DNA of 64,000 bases from Kwoniella bestiolae CBS 10118. Its lineage: Eukaryota; Basidiomycota; Tremellomycetes; Tremellales; Cryptococcaceae. The translations under genes and the position numbers were made by a program. Location: the NCBI RefSeq assembly GCF_000512585.2, contig NC_089242.1, positions 1,798,001 to 1,862,000 on the forward strand. Reading direction: 5' to 3'. The notes beneath the pieces are model-generated. The model ran no database searches and had not been told where the DNA came from. It saw nothing but the letters and a program-made list of their open reading frames with translations. Shown here one piece after another: positions 37,701-50,989 of this stretch (the stretch's first letter is position 1; each line of letters begins with the position of its first letter).

Positions 37701-40431
37701 ACCAAGACTGCTGGAAGTAGATAAGGTCGGTCGGACTACTTCCTTGATAGGAGAATCTTTCTTGAGCTCATTCGATACCTTGATTGGACTGACGGGGTTA
37801 GTCTTGATAGTAGCGGTTCGTTTGAGATTGTCCGAGTTGTTTCGTTGAAGTTGGATCTCCTCGAAATGGAAGTTCATATCTGGCAGTCTGTGAGGACTTT
37901 CTTTCTTCTCCTCGGCGGTATCTCTGATGGCGGTTGGAGGGGTGAGTGGCCGTTCAGGTTCATTGGACGAGGTGGAGTGGCCGTCGATGGAAGGCTGCTT
38001 CTCGAACGTAGCAGGAGCAGAGTTAAAGAAAGGTGAAGTGGATCCAATAAAAGGGAGAGAGAACCCGGAAATATCGAATTTGCTCGTCTAAATACGATTG
38101 TCAGCAGCGTATCAATGATAAAGAAGACGCCTTACTTACCCGCTTCTCAGCTACTGTAAGCTTCTCCGTATCCTGCTCCTTGTTGGGACTAGTCACAGGA
38201 CTAGGTATATCAACAGGCATAGGAGCAGGAGCAGGAATCTTGGGTAATCTTCTTTTCACTCCTTCCTCACTTTCTTGGCTTGCCGTTCTAGCTACGGGAG
38301 GAGCGAGAACAGGTGCTTCGCTAAGTTCTACAATTTCCCCTCGATCGCCTTGTTCTTCTTCACTAGGTTCTTCCTCCGAGTATTGCCTAGTCAGACCCTG
38401 ACTTATAGCAGGACTTCGAGGCATACCCAATCCCAAACTCTGAGTAGCCAACATCCTTCTGGCCTGAAGTCTCTCGGTATGACTGGTCCTTCCGAGGGGA
38501 ATACCATCTTCTTCCCTATCTTGATGTTGAATCGGCAGAACGTTGGTAGCTGTTTGCAACGTGATGAATGGATCGGGTATAGCACCGACCTGATGAGCGT
38601 GAGGTACAGAAGTCGAAGCGAAAGGATCGTTGTATTCTGGATAATGGACTGGTGATTGAGGGATAGGAACAGCAGGTTGAGCAGCATTGGCGTTCAAAAG
38701 CATTTTGTGATCTTCGTCTCTTGGTAGACCAGGTTGTTCGATTGGTGAAGCTCGTTTGGGAGGAGACAATGAATGAGCGATGGCGGCTCGTTCGGTATGA
38801 TGCGTGCGACCATAGGGTATACCAGCTGAATCGGTCTCTCCGAACATTGAACTGGCTAGAAGAGGTGAGGCATGGACTGATCCTCCCAATGATGGTGTAG
38901 CAAGGAAAGGTCGATCGGAATCACCATCAACAGGTTCTAGTGGAAGTTCGAATGCAGCTTGATCCTCGAAAGCAGGAGTATCCATCGTAGGAGGGGAGAA
39001 CAGCCCTTCTTCAATGAGGGTATCCATGAAGTTAGCTGTAGTGGAATCTTCAGGCATGTGACCGTCGTTCTCTTCTGTGAAGACTGGTGAGGCGTTGGCG
39101 GAAGACTCGAAAATAGGTTGAGCATCGGAAAGCAGTTCATCGAGACTATCTTCTCTGGACATATTGTTGATCATGTTCACATGGACTGCCTCATCGACCC
39201 ATCCATCTTCCTCATCATCATCGTGGTTGTTCACCTCGAAGCTTCCGTCCATACTTGGTTCCGCACTCATGGTCTCAAACTCCTTCACATCAGGTACACT
39301 TTGGAAAGTAACCGTCTTTCTCGTAGGAGACTCTAGTCCAGCTGCCAGATCTCGAGGCCCACGGAGCCTTCTCGAAGGGGTCATGGCTGATTTATGAGGT
39401 GTGGGAGTAGGTGTAGGTCCGATCGAAGGGATTGAAAGAGATTTACTGAGCGGTGATGGACCAGCCGAACCCAGTGTGGTAGTGAGGAGAGGTTGAGGGA
39501 CTGATCGAGGTGGTGAAGGTGTAGGTGATACGCTTCTTCTCGATCCGACACCAAGAGAAGCAGAGGGAGAAGCTCTTCGTTGCTGCTGTTGTCTACTGGC
39601 AGAAGTCCTTCTGGGAGATGGTGAAGAGAAAACATCATCTCGTTCGACCGGAATAGTTTTCGGACTAGGTCCAACTTCTTGATCTTCGATAGCAGGATGT
39701 TCGTTCGCTTTCGAGCTGGAAGTAGATGAGAGACCACCGGATGGGACCCTCTTGAATGGCGATTTAGTCACCAAAGTACCTTTTGCCAGATCTTTGAAAC
39801 CCATACTCGCTCTAGGCACCCTCTTCGAGGCTCTCACATCAGGTGATTCATTCTCCTTCGAAGCCGATACTCTTCTTTCAGTCGAGCTTCTCCTTTCTAT
39901 ACCTGGGAATGCGACCTTTGATTTCTCAATAGATACTTTCCGTTGACCATTTACAGCATTTCCTCCACTAGTTGATCGTCGTGGCTTCGAAGGTGAGATA
40001 CCAATGCCTAATCCAATGGCAGCTTTCGAAGTTGTTCCCACCCCTTTAGCAGAGGAGGGAGCTTCTCCAAACGCTCTCGCTGCGGTTCGCCTCTCATGGA
40101 TCACTTGGTCTGTACTTCTACCCAAGTCTAGACCGGCAGCTTGAGCACCTTGTACGGTGGTGGGTGACTTGAATGGACTGTTGGATACCAATGAATTTTT
40201 CGAGACGTGTTTGAATGAGCTTGATGATCTTCTTGGAGCGTTGGGATCAGGCGATAATGATGGTTTGAGAGGCGATTGGTTGATGGAATCTCGCTTGTTG
40301 ATTTGTAATGGTGACCACCCTTTTGCTGATGAGTTGATTATCGAGTTTCGGGCTACTTCGCTAGCTGATATAGGTGACGAGTGGGGTCCAAGGCGGAGTC
40401 GGCTGGATGGGGAAGAGGTCGAGGATGACAT
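34723..40431 (-). CDS. BUD4: Bud4-like anillin/PH-domain septin-associated protein
   Basis: Eight exons give roughly 1725 residues. Bud4 (and Mid2/anillin) binds septins and organises the bud neck ring and cytokinesis site. Residues 1-1190 are Ser/Pro-rich and disordered, with many SPxK/R-type sites. The anillin-homology region follows: IFVKVLGIEGLQIPLPDQ, YFCITLDNGIDYIRTPY, FSLSLDIRRDPHI, IAFKPIAKNCESRVLEIRYP, and RGMRHHAWHEHEYHEGVLTQEGGDC. A C-terminal PH domain runs from the RRLFKLIGGNLVAINE segment to WMQTLEGLIGKI. Inside the disordered part, near residues 537 and 643, two copies of GIPxGRTxHTER occur. The first exon alone encodes 764 residues. The tail after the PH domain is basic. Confidence 0.88.
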
Positions 40432-41559
40432 GGTGAGCGGGCTGATGCGTGGTGGTTGTGGATGTCATTAGCATGTATCGTTTAGATATGAGCAGAATTG
40501 ACCCGCGGTGCATGATTTGCTGTTGACTTACAGTACTTTTCAACAAACGAATAAACAAATGATCAAATCATCCAACCTTTTTCTCTTTCTTCCTTGTCTA
40601 CCTTGTTTACTTGATTTGCGCTGTTGCGCTTGTACCGCCAAATGGCTCTTATTCCTCTATTTCTTCCTGTTTGATGTTTGATGGGTGTTGTGTTGTTGAA
40701 GTTGTCGATGTCGATGTCGAGTGGCAAAAGCTTGTCTGTCAGCTAGCCGATGTGAATGTTGGTGAGCTACGATATGGTGATGAAAGAATGATGAATGATG
40801 AATGATGATGATGATGATAGTGGTGTTAGTGATAGAAATGACTCGTCACTATGGTTAAGTCTATGTTTTGTTTACTTTTCAACTTGCAATCCATGAAATC
40901 AAAAAGCCATTCGCGTGTATTCAAGTAATTCAAACCCTGAAAATCAAAAAGACCACCACCGCACTGACCTCGTGTCGGTGTTATGAATTGAATTACCGTA
41001 ATGTGGCACTATGTGTGCAGGGGTGTAGGAACCAAACAAACTATCCTTCAACAAGGTACACAGAGGGGGTATTCTGGTGACATTGATGAAACAGGTTCAA
41101 AGTGATTTACGGTAAGAGAAGAAGCGTGCAAGAGGAACAGAGGTCATTCTGGTAATCTATCTATCTGTAGTATGTGTCATATCAAGTGTGCATACAATCT
41201 TATGCAGTATTCAGAGTGTATGTGTTACTCGTTTGATGAGGCAATGCTATGCAACGAGTCTACTGACACCGCCTAACCCCCTGAGCCTGAATCAGGATGT
41301 AAGGTATCAGGTATCAGCCAAAGATGCCACGGTGCTCGACTACACCAAACAGTCCTACTATCCAGCCTATATGACCTTCTTGAAAGCTACCGTACAAACC
41401 GTCGTCCCGGATTTACCGCCAAACGAGAACGAAGGGTGTGGTACGCTTGAGCTGGGCATTGTCGCAGATTCAAAAATCAGTCCACTGGAGCTGTCGGATT
41501 CAAAAAGAACAAAGTGACTTACTGAAATTCAAATCCTACATCAATACAAAGAATGATCA
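40432..41559. other. Intergenic: BUD4 promoter and EFM4 3' end
   Basis: 1.1 kb containing a polypyrimidine run (40569-40620) and a GATGAATGATGATGATGATGAT-type microsatellite around 40785-40818. A 109-codon plus-strand frame at 41188-41517 has no motif or splice pattern, and I do not call it. Confidence 0.5.
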
Positions 41560-42554
41560 TTAGCATCCACTCATCAATCTATCATACACAGTGCGATGAA
41601 TCAACCCACCTAATCCCTCTTTGGTATATCTCCCCTTAATCTCCTCCTCCGTAAAATTACAGCTAGTAATCAAAAAATATCCACCCTTCTTAACCAACCT
41701 GGCTATACGTTCAGGATAAACCTGACTAGGTAATCTCCCTTGTTCCTCCGCAATCCCCTCCGAACTGAGACAGAGTGCATCGTACGTTCCCTTGTCCAAT
41801 ACCAGATCCCACTGTTCCCCTTCGAAATCTTTCCTCAACAAATCTTCAGTACGCCAATCAACTTCCACTTCATTCTCTACTAGCTCCTCATCGTCATCTT
41901 CTAATGCATCTTCAATCTCTTGCTGGATATTCTCCCTACGTGATTTCGTGATGGACTGGGCGAGTTCACGCGCACCTTCGGAATAATCTATTCCTGTCAA
42001 ATGGAATTTCTGGGGTACTGGCGGTGTATCGTCCTCGAGTGAGGAGGAAGTGAGGAAGGAGAGAAGGAGGGTGCCGTTACCTGAACCGCATTCTAGGATT
42101 CGGATAGGTTCGGTAGAAGGGGTGAGATGACGCTGAGCCCATTTACGCATTTTGATTACTGAAGATTCGCCGAACCTTGATGTAATACATGATATGAGCT
42201 TATGTTCAACGTGTGCAAGCTGAATGGAGTTGACATTCTTGAGGCTACTCACCATACCTCCCCTTCATCGCCTACATCGTTGAATACTCGTACTTCTCGT
42301 CTAGGTATGAGCACAGAGCATTAGCATAGTGGAATAGATTTTTCGTTGCCAATTCAAGTTGTGGCAATAGAGATGATTTTTATCGCATGCGAAAGCACGG
42401 TACATCAAGGTAGTTGATTCGACAAAAATCATATGCCTAGATCTATGGCCCAGGTTGGACATCCAAGGAGGAGAGAACAGCCGACTCACTCGTACACCTC
42501 ATCCCAATGCGTCTTGGTCCCAAGCTTACTAGGTGGTAACTCTTCTTCTGCCAT
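41560..42554 (-). CDS. EFM4: Protein-lysine N-methyltransferase Efm4 (METTL10/EEF1AKMT2-like)
   Basis: Three exons (42554-42490, 42300-42253, 42175-41560) give 242 residues. Efm4 methylates a lysine of translation elongation factor eEF1A. The start MAEEELPPSKLGTKTHWDEVYEREV is typical, as is FNDVGDEGEVWFGESSV. The SAM-binding motif is ILECGSGNGTLLL, followed by GIDYSEGA, the WDLVLDKGTYDAL block and LVKKGGYFLITSCNFTEEEI. An acidic insert of about 25 residues (EDALEDDDEELVENEVE) precedes motif II. The gene is divergent from ATG3. Confidence 0.9.
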
Positions 42555-42891
42555 TATGCGATTCTCTTTTGGGTATGTGAGCGTGTGTTGATAGATATGA
42601 ATACGATCATGCAAGTTCATCATTCATGTTTTCATGATATCTATCTATCTAAGGACAGAACATTTTGGTTGAAAAACAAGACTTGATTGGAGCCCCGCAC
42701 TTTTGTCACGTGGTTGAATGCGGCTGATGCGTCACTGTAGAGTACAAGCAACAGCAACAATGGTGTCAAGTGAGGGCGTGTTGAACGATGGATTGAATCA
42801 CATTTACATCTACTTCACTTGGCTCTCGTCTCTGAAGTACAACAATCTCTCATCATTAGACTGCGTGTCATAAGTAGAACAGAATCAGCGA
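42555..42891. promoter_or_regulatory. Divergent promoter of EFM4 and ATG3
   Basis: 337 bases between the two starts. It carries one CACGTG E-box near 42708, the site type of bHLH regulators such as Cbf1/Pho4. Regulation by them is not shown by sequence alone. Confidence 0.5.
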
Positions 42892-45023
42892 GATGAACAA
42901 TCCCCTCTTAGCTCTTCAGGTGAGTACGTCCATCCTTCAGACTTGTACATCCTAGCAAGAGGAAGGGGGTGTTGCCACCCAACTCGTCCCATTCCCCTTC
43001 TGGTTGCAAGTCCTGCCCTCATTCAGTTTCATTCGAGTACACCGTACTTTGCTCACCCTAACACCATCTGTCCTTCTCTATGGCTACTCATGCTGACTCA
43101 TATCCACCCTGCATAGAGCCAATATGCCGCCGTACGAGATTACATGTCCCCCGTGCTCAAGGAAAGCAAGTTCAAGGAACACGGACGTATAACGCCTGGT
43201 ACGTCCTCGTCTTATACAGCTAATGCCATTGTCTTGGTGTGTGATATCAAGCTTAGCTGACTGTGCTCTGGGACAAAACAGAGGAATTCATCTTGGCGGG
43301 TGATTTCTTAGCATACAAGTTCCCAGTTTGGCAATGGTGCGTACCCCTATCTTTCCTTTTCGTTACCTGCAATGTGAAAAGCAGGAAGAAGGAGGATGAT
43401 AGCTGATAACAGGAGGTCAACAGGGAACAAGGGACGATCCAACGTGATTTCTTACCCAAGGAGAAACAATACCTCATCTGCAGGAATGGTATGTCAACTA
43501 TCCCGTATAGAGATACTGCTGTAGCTGATCATCTTTCCCGAATTCGTCACAGTCCCATCGCTCAGGAGAGCCGCTGCGCTGGATTATACAGATCAGGATG
43601 AGGATGCTGAGAAGCTTCTGAGCTTCATGGATGAGGTGAGGCAACTTTATGATGGTCCTGTCCAAATGACAGCTCATGCTGATGTGTCGTTGGTAGACCG
43701 ACGAAGATAAACCCAAAGGGGATGACGATGATTGGGTAGCGACTCACATTGGCCGAGGTAGGTCATACCTCGCTCTATAGTCCTGCCTTGACGATGCACT
43801 ACCAGACTTGGGAAAACTAACTACGCCAGTCTACCATTGATGTACACCTGTACTGATTTGCTTTCTTTCCTTGGTAGCCCCCCAAGCTCCACCAAAAGAT
43901 ATTGATGAGATTCCCGACATGTCCGACTCACCTGTCTTATCAGGTCGTAATCCACAACCACCCACTTCCTCTCTGGCAGGATTGAGTCTGGACCCCAAGA
44001 AAGAGGAGAAGGAAGGTCCGTTGGAAGTCGAGGAGATACCTGATATAGATGATATACCTGATATGGAGATGATTGATGAGGGCGAGGGGCTGGAGGATGA
44101 TATTGTGGACGAAGCTAATGTCAGGATCGTACATCCTTCTGAGTGAGTTGACTTGTCGTTATGGGACCATCTTTTCAGTTTCCCCAACCCATCGGGCTTA
44201 ATTGTGTGATTTGATAAGCTTAGGCTGACTCGTTGATGTGATCAGAGCCGATATACAATCCACTGCTAAGCAAAACCTACTTCAAGTGAGGACTTATGAC
44301 ATTGCCATAGCATATGATAAGAGGTATTCTACCCCCAGGCTCTGGCTAAGAGGATGGGATGAGGTAAGTTCAGCTGTCCTGAATTTGTTGTTTATGAAGT
44401 CATGATTCCAGCTGAAAGATCGTTTTGCCTTGTCCAGAACAAGAGACCTCTCACCCCCGCCCAGATCTTCCAAGATGTCCCCTCAGACCACGCTTTCAAA
44501 ACCGTTACGATGGAGGCCTTCCCCCACTCAGGCGAACAGATGGCATCGGTCCATCCATGTAAACATGCCAGCGTGATGAAGAAGTTCATAGATAGGATGG
44601 AATCGAAACAGGAGGAATATCCTGCTGCTATTGCCCCTGGTTCGGGGGAGAACAAGAAGAAATGGGGTATATCGGGTATGGTACGACGAGTCACTGGGTC
44701 GGGAAGTACGAGTGTCAAGGATGATAAAAAGGCTGCGTCGGAAGGTGCTGATGAGGATGATGAGGCTCCGAGGGGTGTGCAGGTCGATATGTATAATGTC
44801 ATTGTGAGTGTTTTCCCATTTCGTCTGATTCAACTTGAGAAGTGCAGGGAAGGGAAGGGAATGCTGATATAGGTTGATATAGTTCCTCAAACTTATGAGC
44901 TCGATCTTACCTTCCATCGAGGTGAGTGAATCTACAAATTCAAGCTATACGATGAACGTGATAGAGCTGATTGTTTGATTTGTTCATCTACAGATCGACA
45001 GCACCACTTCTACTGCTCTTTAG
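42892..45023 (+). CDS. ATG3: Autophagy E2-like enzyme Atg3
   Basis: Eleven exons (42892-42918, 43117-43198, 43282-43336, 43424-43488, 43553-43635, 43697-43757, 43878-44142, 44246-44363, 44438-44803, 44883-44921, 44994-45023) give 396 residues. Atg3 transfers Atg8 to phosphatidylethanolamine. Family blocks: [82 protein letters not shown]. The catalytic Cys is in [14 protein letters not shown]. The end [20 protein letters not shown] is the conserved C-terminal helix. The acidic, disordered middle ([23 protein letters not shown]) is the Atg7-binding flexible region. An extra Lys/Ser/Gly-rich insert (about residues 325-360) follows the active site. The last coding exon has only 30 nt. Confidence 0.95.
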
Positions 45024-45583
45024 GTTGCTTTTCCAGCAATAGTAATTCATGTTCCAATATGGAATACCCTTTGGTCTCATGTCTTTCTATCCACCATTCT
45101 TAATAACCCTATTATTGTATATATTCATGTGTTCATGTCCGATTGTCGTGTAGATACATACAGTGGAAAGTAATAAGTCATGCAACGTTATTCCTGTTTA
45201 CATGGGTGATGAATGGCGAGTGAGGGAGAGGCAAGTGATAAACACGTGTCTATGACGTTATCTTCAACTTGATTTGCCTACGAGTAGGGACAAGAACCAG
45301 CATCATGTTCACGATGAATCTTGTACTCGAGTATGATTCACACAACTGCCAGTACGAGTATTCGTGGTGCTCACACGTACTTGTTCTATCGCTTTGAAGG
45401 AATGGGCCTGGTCTCACTGGCGACATACATGCTCAGAAGCTGTTCATAGGGTAGAGTACAGTCCACATGGAACTGGATACCTCTTCTGTGGAGCTGTTGA
45501 AGACACTTATTCCTCCTTCGAGGTTGTTCGGTTCGACATCTATGTATCCTGTTTGATCCCATCAACCTAGGTTCAGAACCAGG
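45024..45583. other. Intergenic: ATG3 3' end and upstream region of the GH36-like gene
   Basis: 560 bases, with a CACGTG near 45245. An upstream coding exon of the GH36-like gene could lie here, but I could not support one: the frame from the ATG at 45305 stops after about 30 codons. Confidence 0.4.
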
Positions 45584-48317
45584 ATGCTTCAATCGCACTC
45601 ACAGGCTTATACCCAGGAGATCGGGATATCGAGCGATACTTCCCATCTCAGAGTGGTTGTAGGATGGGACAGACTGAGGAATGTGAATGGATGGAAAATA
45701 TTGTCTCTTGTGAGGTACAAGTAAGTACATCGTCGTCGCTACCACCCTACGAGCATGGAACAGGGTTAATTCGACGTCGTGCAATAGACCATTCTGGATC
45801 CAACCTCAGCTCCACACCTCACTGACCTCCCATCCCCATCTCGCATCCCATCTCCTCCTGCTCAAATCCCCCGATTGGTCAACCGCCCTGGTGGTATATC
45901 CGGTCTCCACACTGAATGTCAACCATGTATTGGTAGTGGAAGACGGTGTGATCAAGTCGAACGTTAATAGAGTTGTACCCACCAATAACGATGAGAAAGC
46001 TTGGGTGGTTTGCCTGGAAGCGAACGGAGCGGTGGAGGAGAGGAGATGTGTGAGGAGGGTGGTGGAGATTGTTAGAGGTTTAGTGGGACCTGACACCTTA
46101 TCTGCGAGGACAGAGAAGGAAGAAGGGGAAGCAGAAGACAAAGAGGAAGATGATCTGTGGGATGGGTTGGGTATATGTACGTGGGAGAGCTTATTTGATG
46201 ATGGTAAGCAACCGTCCCATTCCTACGCTCCGTCTCCTCTCCTTCCCATGTATCATTCCCCTCGAGATTTAAACGCCGTACTAAGTCTAATGTATCATTT
46301 CGATAGAGGGAAACCGAATTAGACCCACCAAAGACCTCCTGCTCTCCCTCATCCCCGATGAAAGTATCCCAATGAAAACCCTCCTAATAGACGACGGATG
46401 GCAACACACCCATAGCACCCCGACTCACCGTCGATTAATCTCATTTGAACCTTATGAAGATTTCGGAGGAAGTCTCGAAGAAGTGGTTTCTGCGATCAAA
46501 GGAAGGGGGATAGAAAGGGTGGGTGTATGGTTGACTCTACAGGGCTACTGGGAAGGTATACATCCTTCTTCGGAACTTATAGGGAGGTATGGATGTAGGG
46601 AGTATATCAAGGGAAAACCTGAGGGAGGGCTGGAAGATGAAGCGGGATCCAATGGGGATACGGTATGGTTGCCTCCTCCTGAGAGTGCGAAGAGGTTTTG
46701 GAATGATTGGTTTGGGGGTTTGAGAGGTGCTGGTATTGATTTTATCAAGGTGAGGGAACCAAAATTCGTATACCTTCGTCTGAGACAGGTTATACATCTC
46801 TGCTGCACGTTGGGATGCCCTGCTTAGACGAACGTCGCGGCGCATACTTTGGTTGAGCTGTGAGCTGATGCTTTGCTCTGTTAATGTTAGTGCGACAATC
46901 AGGCCGACTCGACGATGGCAGTTGATCCTGATGGGTTTCACGCTCAACAATCCCTCTGGTCGGGCATGTTGGAGGCCGCTCAGGAACATTTCGGGATACG
47001 CGGGGTGATCATGTGTATGGCTAATAACGAGAGGATGTTGAATGGACCGGGCGGGCTGGAGGTTGATAGACCCAAGGGCGATCTGGTGTTCCGGTGAGTA
47101 GTGAATCATATCAGACGCAGCCCTGACGTCCAGCTACGTTCTTACGTCCTTATGAACGACGACTCTTGTCCGTGGTGGCTGATACATCTTCGTCACCATA
47201 GGAACTCTGACGACTTCAATCTGAATTACTCAAACACTCACCCCGATCAGATCCACTTCAACACCTATAACACCATCCTCACCTCGCATCTCTCGCTCAC
47301 ACCAGATTTCGATATGTTCGCTTCCTCCCCTTCTTCCCTGCTCCCTACATACCACGCGTTACTCAGAGCCATGGGTCCAGGACCCGTACTGCTTTCCGAT
47401 ACTCCGTATAACCCATCTGATAAGGGACTGATCTCCAGACTTATCGGTAAGACCAAAAATGGGAAGACGAAGGTACTTAAAGGCGCCTATCCGGCACAGG
47501 TATTGAGCAATAGGTGGTTTTGGGATAATCTTAAAGGAAATACGGATGGTTCTGCGCTGGTAGCTGGAAGCAAGTTTGATGAAAGCGTAGGAGGCCTGAT
47601 AGGAGCTTGGAACGTACATGATTATTCTTCCGATGCTATTGCAAGAGATAAGATCACGTGGAGGGATATTGAGGATCTGATGGATCTAGAGGAAGATGAG
47701 GATACCGAATTTTGTCTGACGGTACCGATGGCCTTGTCACGAGGTAAGCGAAGCTCTACACACGAGCCTAAAATTGCACTTGTCAACTCGAGTGATAGCG
47801 GGTATATGGATCTCACACTGGACAGGGGCGAATGCGGACTGGTAGCTGTTAGTAGGTTATACGCATTTGGGGAGTATAGGGTGGGAGTGGTGGGATTGAA
47901 AGATAAGTTTGGGTGTATGAGTGGTATAGGAGATGTAGAGGTTGATCAGGAGAGTGAGTAGTTCGTTCGACTGGAGTGATAAAATGGCTAAAGAATTTTG
48001 ACTGGGATTATACTGTAGATCGTACTGTCCATTTCAGCTCGAAATACATATCCGAATCTATCAGTCTGATCGTCATCAAACAAGGCAAAAGGGCAGTTTC
48101 TGCTCATGAAGATAAGGGTGTAACGATGGAATTGTATATCGACGAGAAACGCTGTATTGGTTCTTCGATGCTACAGGTCCATCTTGGTTTGCCTGATGAT
48201 GATGCGACAGCGCAATTGGTAAATTTCGATATTCCCGAGGAAGTTCTACCGGGACGAGGAAGAAACGACGAGGATCAAGGGGTATGGAAGATGCGAGCTG
48301 TAGTTGACGTTCGATAG
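45584..48317 (+). CDS. GH36-type alpha-galactosidase / raffinose-synthase-like protein
   Basis: Six exons (45584-45720, 45788-46203, 46307-46749, 46891-47093, 47202-47953, 48019-48317) give 749 residues. The family (seed-imbibition/raffinose synthase branch of GH36) acts on alpha-galactosides by hydrolysis or transfer. The barrel core shows KTLLIDDGWQ, GVWLTLQGYWEGI, DFIKCDNQAD (nucleophile Asp), VIMCMANN, FRNSDDFNL (acid/base Asp) and AMGPGPVLLSDTP. N- and C-terminal beta regions flank it. There is no signal peptide from this start, so an intracellular enzyme is likely, or an upstream exon is missing. Whether it is a hydrolase or a synthase cannot be decided. Confidence 0.8.
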
Positions 48318-48837
48318 CTCAGTTGTATAGGTGGGTTGTCTGTGCAGCTTTTGGGATCGAGTGGACGGTTGTTGTATATAGCGCGTTGTATCGATGCAAG
48401 TACAGTACAAAAGACTCGTAAGTGGGGCAAAGCAAAAGATGGTGGGGGACCAGTTTGTTCGCTTAGAGCCGCATGCCACAGCGTACAGCGTACAGCACTC
48501 ACTCGGTACTGTAATGTTAAGATTACGTCGTATGCATGTTGCATGTGCCATTGAATTGAATTTCCAATAATCGAGAGATACAGAGCTACGGATTCAAAAG
48601 TAATCGGAATCTATTTGACTGTGACTGTAGATAGATAGCTTGGCATCGTTGGACGAGTGAGAAAGTATAAGTCGCCTAATAACATGACCATCTCTTAACG
48701 TTATCCGGCGACTACTCTCGACTCGAGAAAAAAAGTTAGATCTCATCGAATCAAATCAAATATCTTTGCTTCTTCATTCTTCATTCTTCATCCTCATCTT
48801 CATTCTTTAGTAAGATCAAAGAATCAAACTCTCAAAA
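48318..48837. other. Intergenic: GH36-like 3' end and PDX1 promoter
   Basis: 520 bases. A pyrimidine-rich TTCATTCTTCATC-type run (about 48773-48808) lies in the PDX1 leader. No gene seen. Confidence 0.5.
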
Positions 48838-50691
48838 ATGTCATCAGAACCTACCATCGTACCTTCCTCTGCGCCTGCGACTGCGACTGCGCCCAATGGG
48901 GGGACTTCCACCCCTCTGTTGGGTAGTAGAGGTGGACCTGCGGGGAGTGGTGGGGCTGGGGGTAGTTTCGGGGTGAAATCGGGTTTGGCTCAGATGTTGA
49001 AGGGAGGGTGAGTGGGTCTTCGTTAACACTCTGATTGAGGAATGATACAAGTAGAGATCGGTCCATGAAGGGGGAGATCAACATGATCTGAAATGTTTCT
49101 GACTGGTATAATATGGCGCGCTCAGTGTCATCATGGATGTGATGAATGTCGAACAGGCCAAGATCGCCGAAGAAGCTGGTGCATGTGCAGTCATGGCTTT
49201 GGGTAGGTTCATCATCGATCTGCTTTACTATCATGATTTACGGCGAACTGATCGCGGTTAAAACTCATCGAAAACAGAGAGAATCCCAGCCAACATCAGG
49301 CGAGATGGAGGTGTCGCCCGAATGGTAAGTCATGATCCTATCCTTCTATCATGCTTGGTCCCGTGGTTTCGTGCTGATCGAGGTGTCACACACCGCAGTC
49401 CGACCCAGGAATGATCAAGGAAATTATGGAAGCCGTTTCCATCCCCGTCATGGCCAAAGTGAGAATCGGGCACTTCGTTGAAGCTCAGATCTTACAGTCT
49501 GTGGGTGTGGATTACATCGATGTGAGTTTTTTAAGTCCATCTGCATCGCTCAGTCGACACCTCAAGCCTCTTCTTAACCCCTGCCTCCTTGCTGATCGAG
49601 ATATGGTGTCATTGCACAGGAATCCGAAGTTCTCACCATGGCAGACGACCAACATCACATTGGCAAACACGCTTTCAAAGTACCTTTCGTATGTGGTTGT
49701 AAGAACTTGGGTGAAGCTTTGAGAAGGATCTCCGAGGGTGCTGCGTGAGTCGCCTTCGTCATTGCCATCGAGATACTGTCAACTGATACGGTTTATGATC
49801 TGCGACTCCTCTCTAATTCACCTCACCATTCCGTACCCGTAAACGTACCCCTACTTTCCATCCTCATGCCCTCTCAACCTACCAGCATGATCCGAACCAA
49901 AGGTGAAGCCGGTACCGGTGACGTCGTAGAAGCTGTCAAGCACCAACGTGCAGTCACGGCGGATATCAGGAAAGCAGCTGCCATGTCAGATGAGGAGTTG
50001 TACGCTTTCGCTAAGGAATTGTCGGCTCCCTATCACCTGTTGAAGGAGACTGCTAGGTTGAAGAGGCTGCCAGTTGTTTCGTGAGTATATTTGCACGTCA
50101 TCTACTTGTACCGGTCCTATCCCTCCTCCGATGCCCTGTACCGCGTTCTAGGAGGCTACCTCAAGGAATGGGAGCAAAGGTAACAATTGCTGACAATATC
50201 GGTTCGCCTTAGCTTCGCCGCCGGTGGTGTAGCTACACCCGCTGATGCTGCCATGATGATGCAACTTGGATGTGATGGAGGTGAGTGTGGCCAACCTGCA
50301 GCATACTCCTTGAAGTTGCATTTCTTGTGATTCAAGCTAATTTCATCTTCAATCACAGTCTTCGTCGGTTCTGGTATCTGTGAGGCACGCTCGTGCTTGG
50401 TCAACCACGCATCATCAGCTGATCTACCAAACCCTCACAGTCTTGTCCGGTGATCCCGCCAAGAGAGCCAGAGCGATCGTCCAAGCGGTCACGCACTACA
50501 ACAACCCTGCAGTCTTGGCTGAAGTGTCTACCGATCTAGGTGACGCCATGGTCGGTATCAGCACGTGAGTTGATGTGTCCTTCCCTTCGCCTCCTTGAAT
50601 CAATCCACTGATGTTCTGTCACCTTGACGTGGATAGCTCGACTGAAGGTGAAAACATCAAAGGTGGACGAATGGCTGGTCGAGGCAACTAA
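48838..50691 (+). CDS. PDX1: Pyridoxal 5'-phosphate synthase subunit Pdx1 (Snz type)
   Basis: Ten exons give 334 residues. Pdx1/Snz condenses ribose 5-phosphate, glyceraldehyde 3-phosphate and ammonia (supplied by Pdx2/Sno) to vitamin B6. The core shows [123 protein letters not shown]. The catalytic lysines of the MAKVRIGH and MIRTKGEAG motifs are present. The N-terminal 45 residues are Ala/Ser/Gly-rich and longer than in bacteria. A 21-nt exon (50359-50379) encodes the FVGSGI part of the phosphate-binding loop. The 5' leader is pyrimidine-rich. Confidence 0.95.
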
Positions 50692-50989
50692 ATTTATTGA
50701 GACTGACCCCAATCAAAATCTGTGAATTCAACTCATAGAAATTTATCAACGAAAAACATACAAGCAGTACTGTATGCCTTCCGCAGAGTGTGTTTGTTTG
50801 GGTAAATGCAACTTGTGTATAGTACACATGATTCCAGCGAGTCGCTGAGGAAATACACTACCCTCTCTGACTCACATCATGCAATTTGCCTGGCGTGGGG
50901 TTGGACGTGGAATTTACATTCTCACATTCGGGTTATGGGTTACAATACTACTCCAACCGACTAGGATTCTTCTTATCATGTCAATGATT
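50692..50989. other. Convergent intergenic region
   Basis: About 300 bases between converging genes; AT-rich 3' sequence, no gene. Confidence 0.5.

Noticed and set aside
41188..41517. 109-codon plus-strand frame between BUD4 and EFM4
   Set aside because: No motif, no splice pattern and composition unlike the neighbours.
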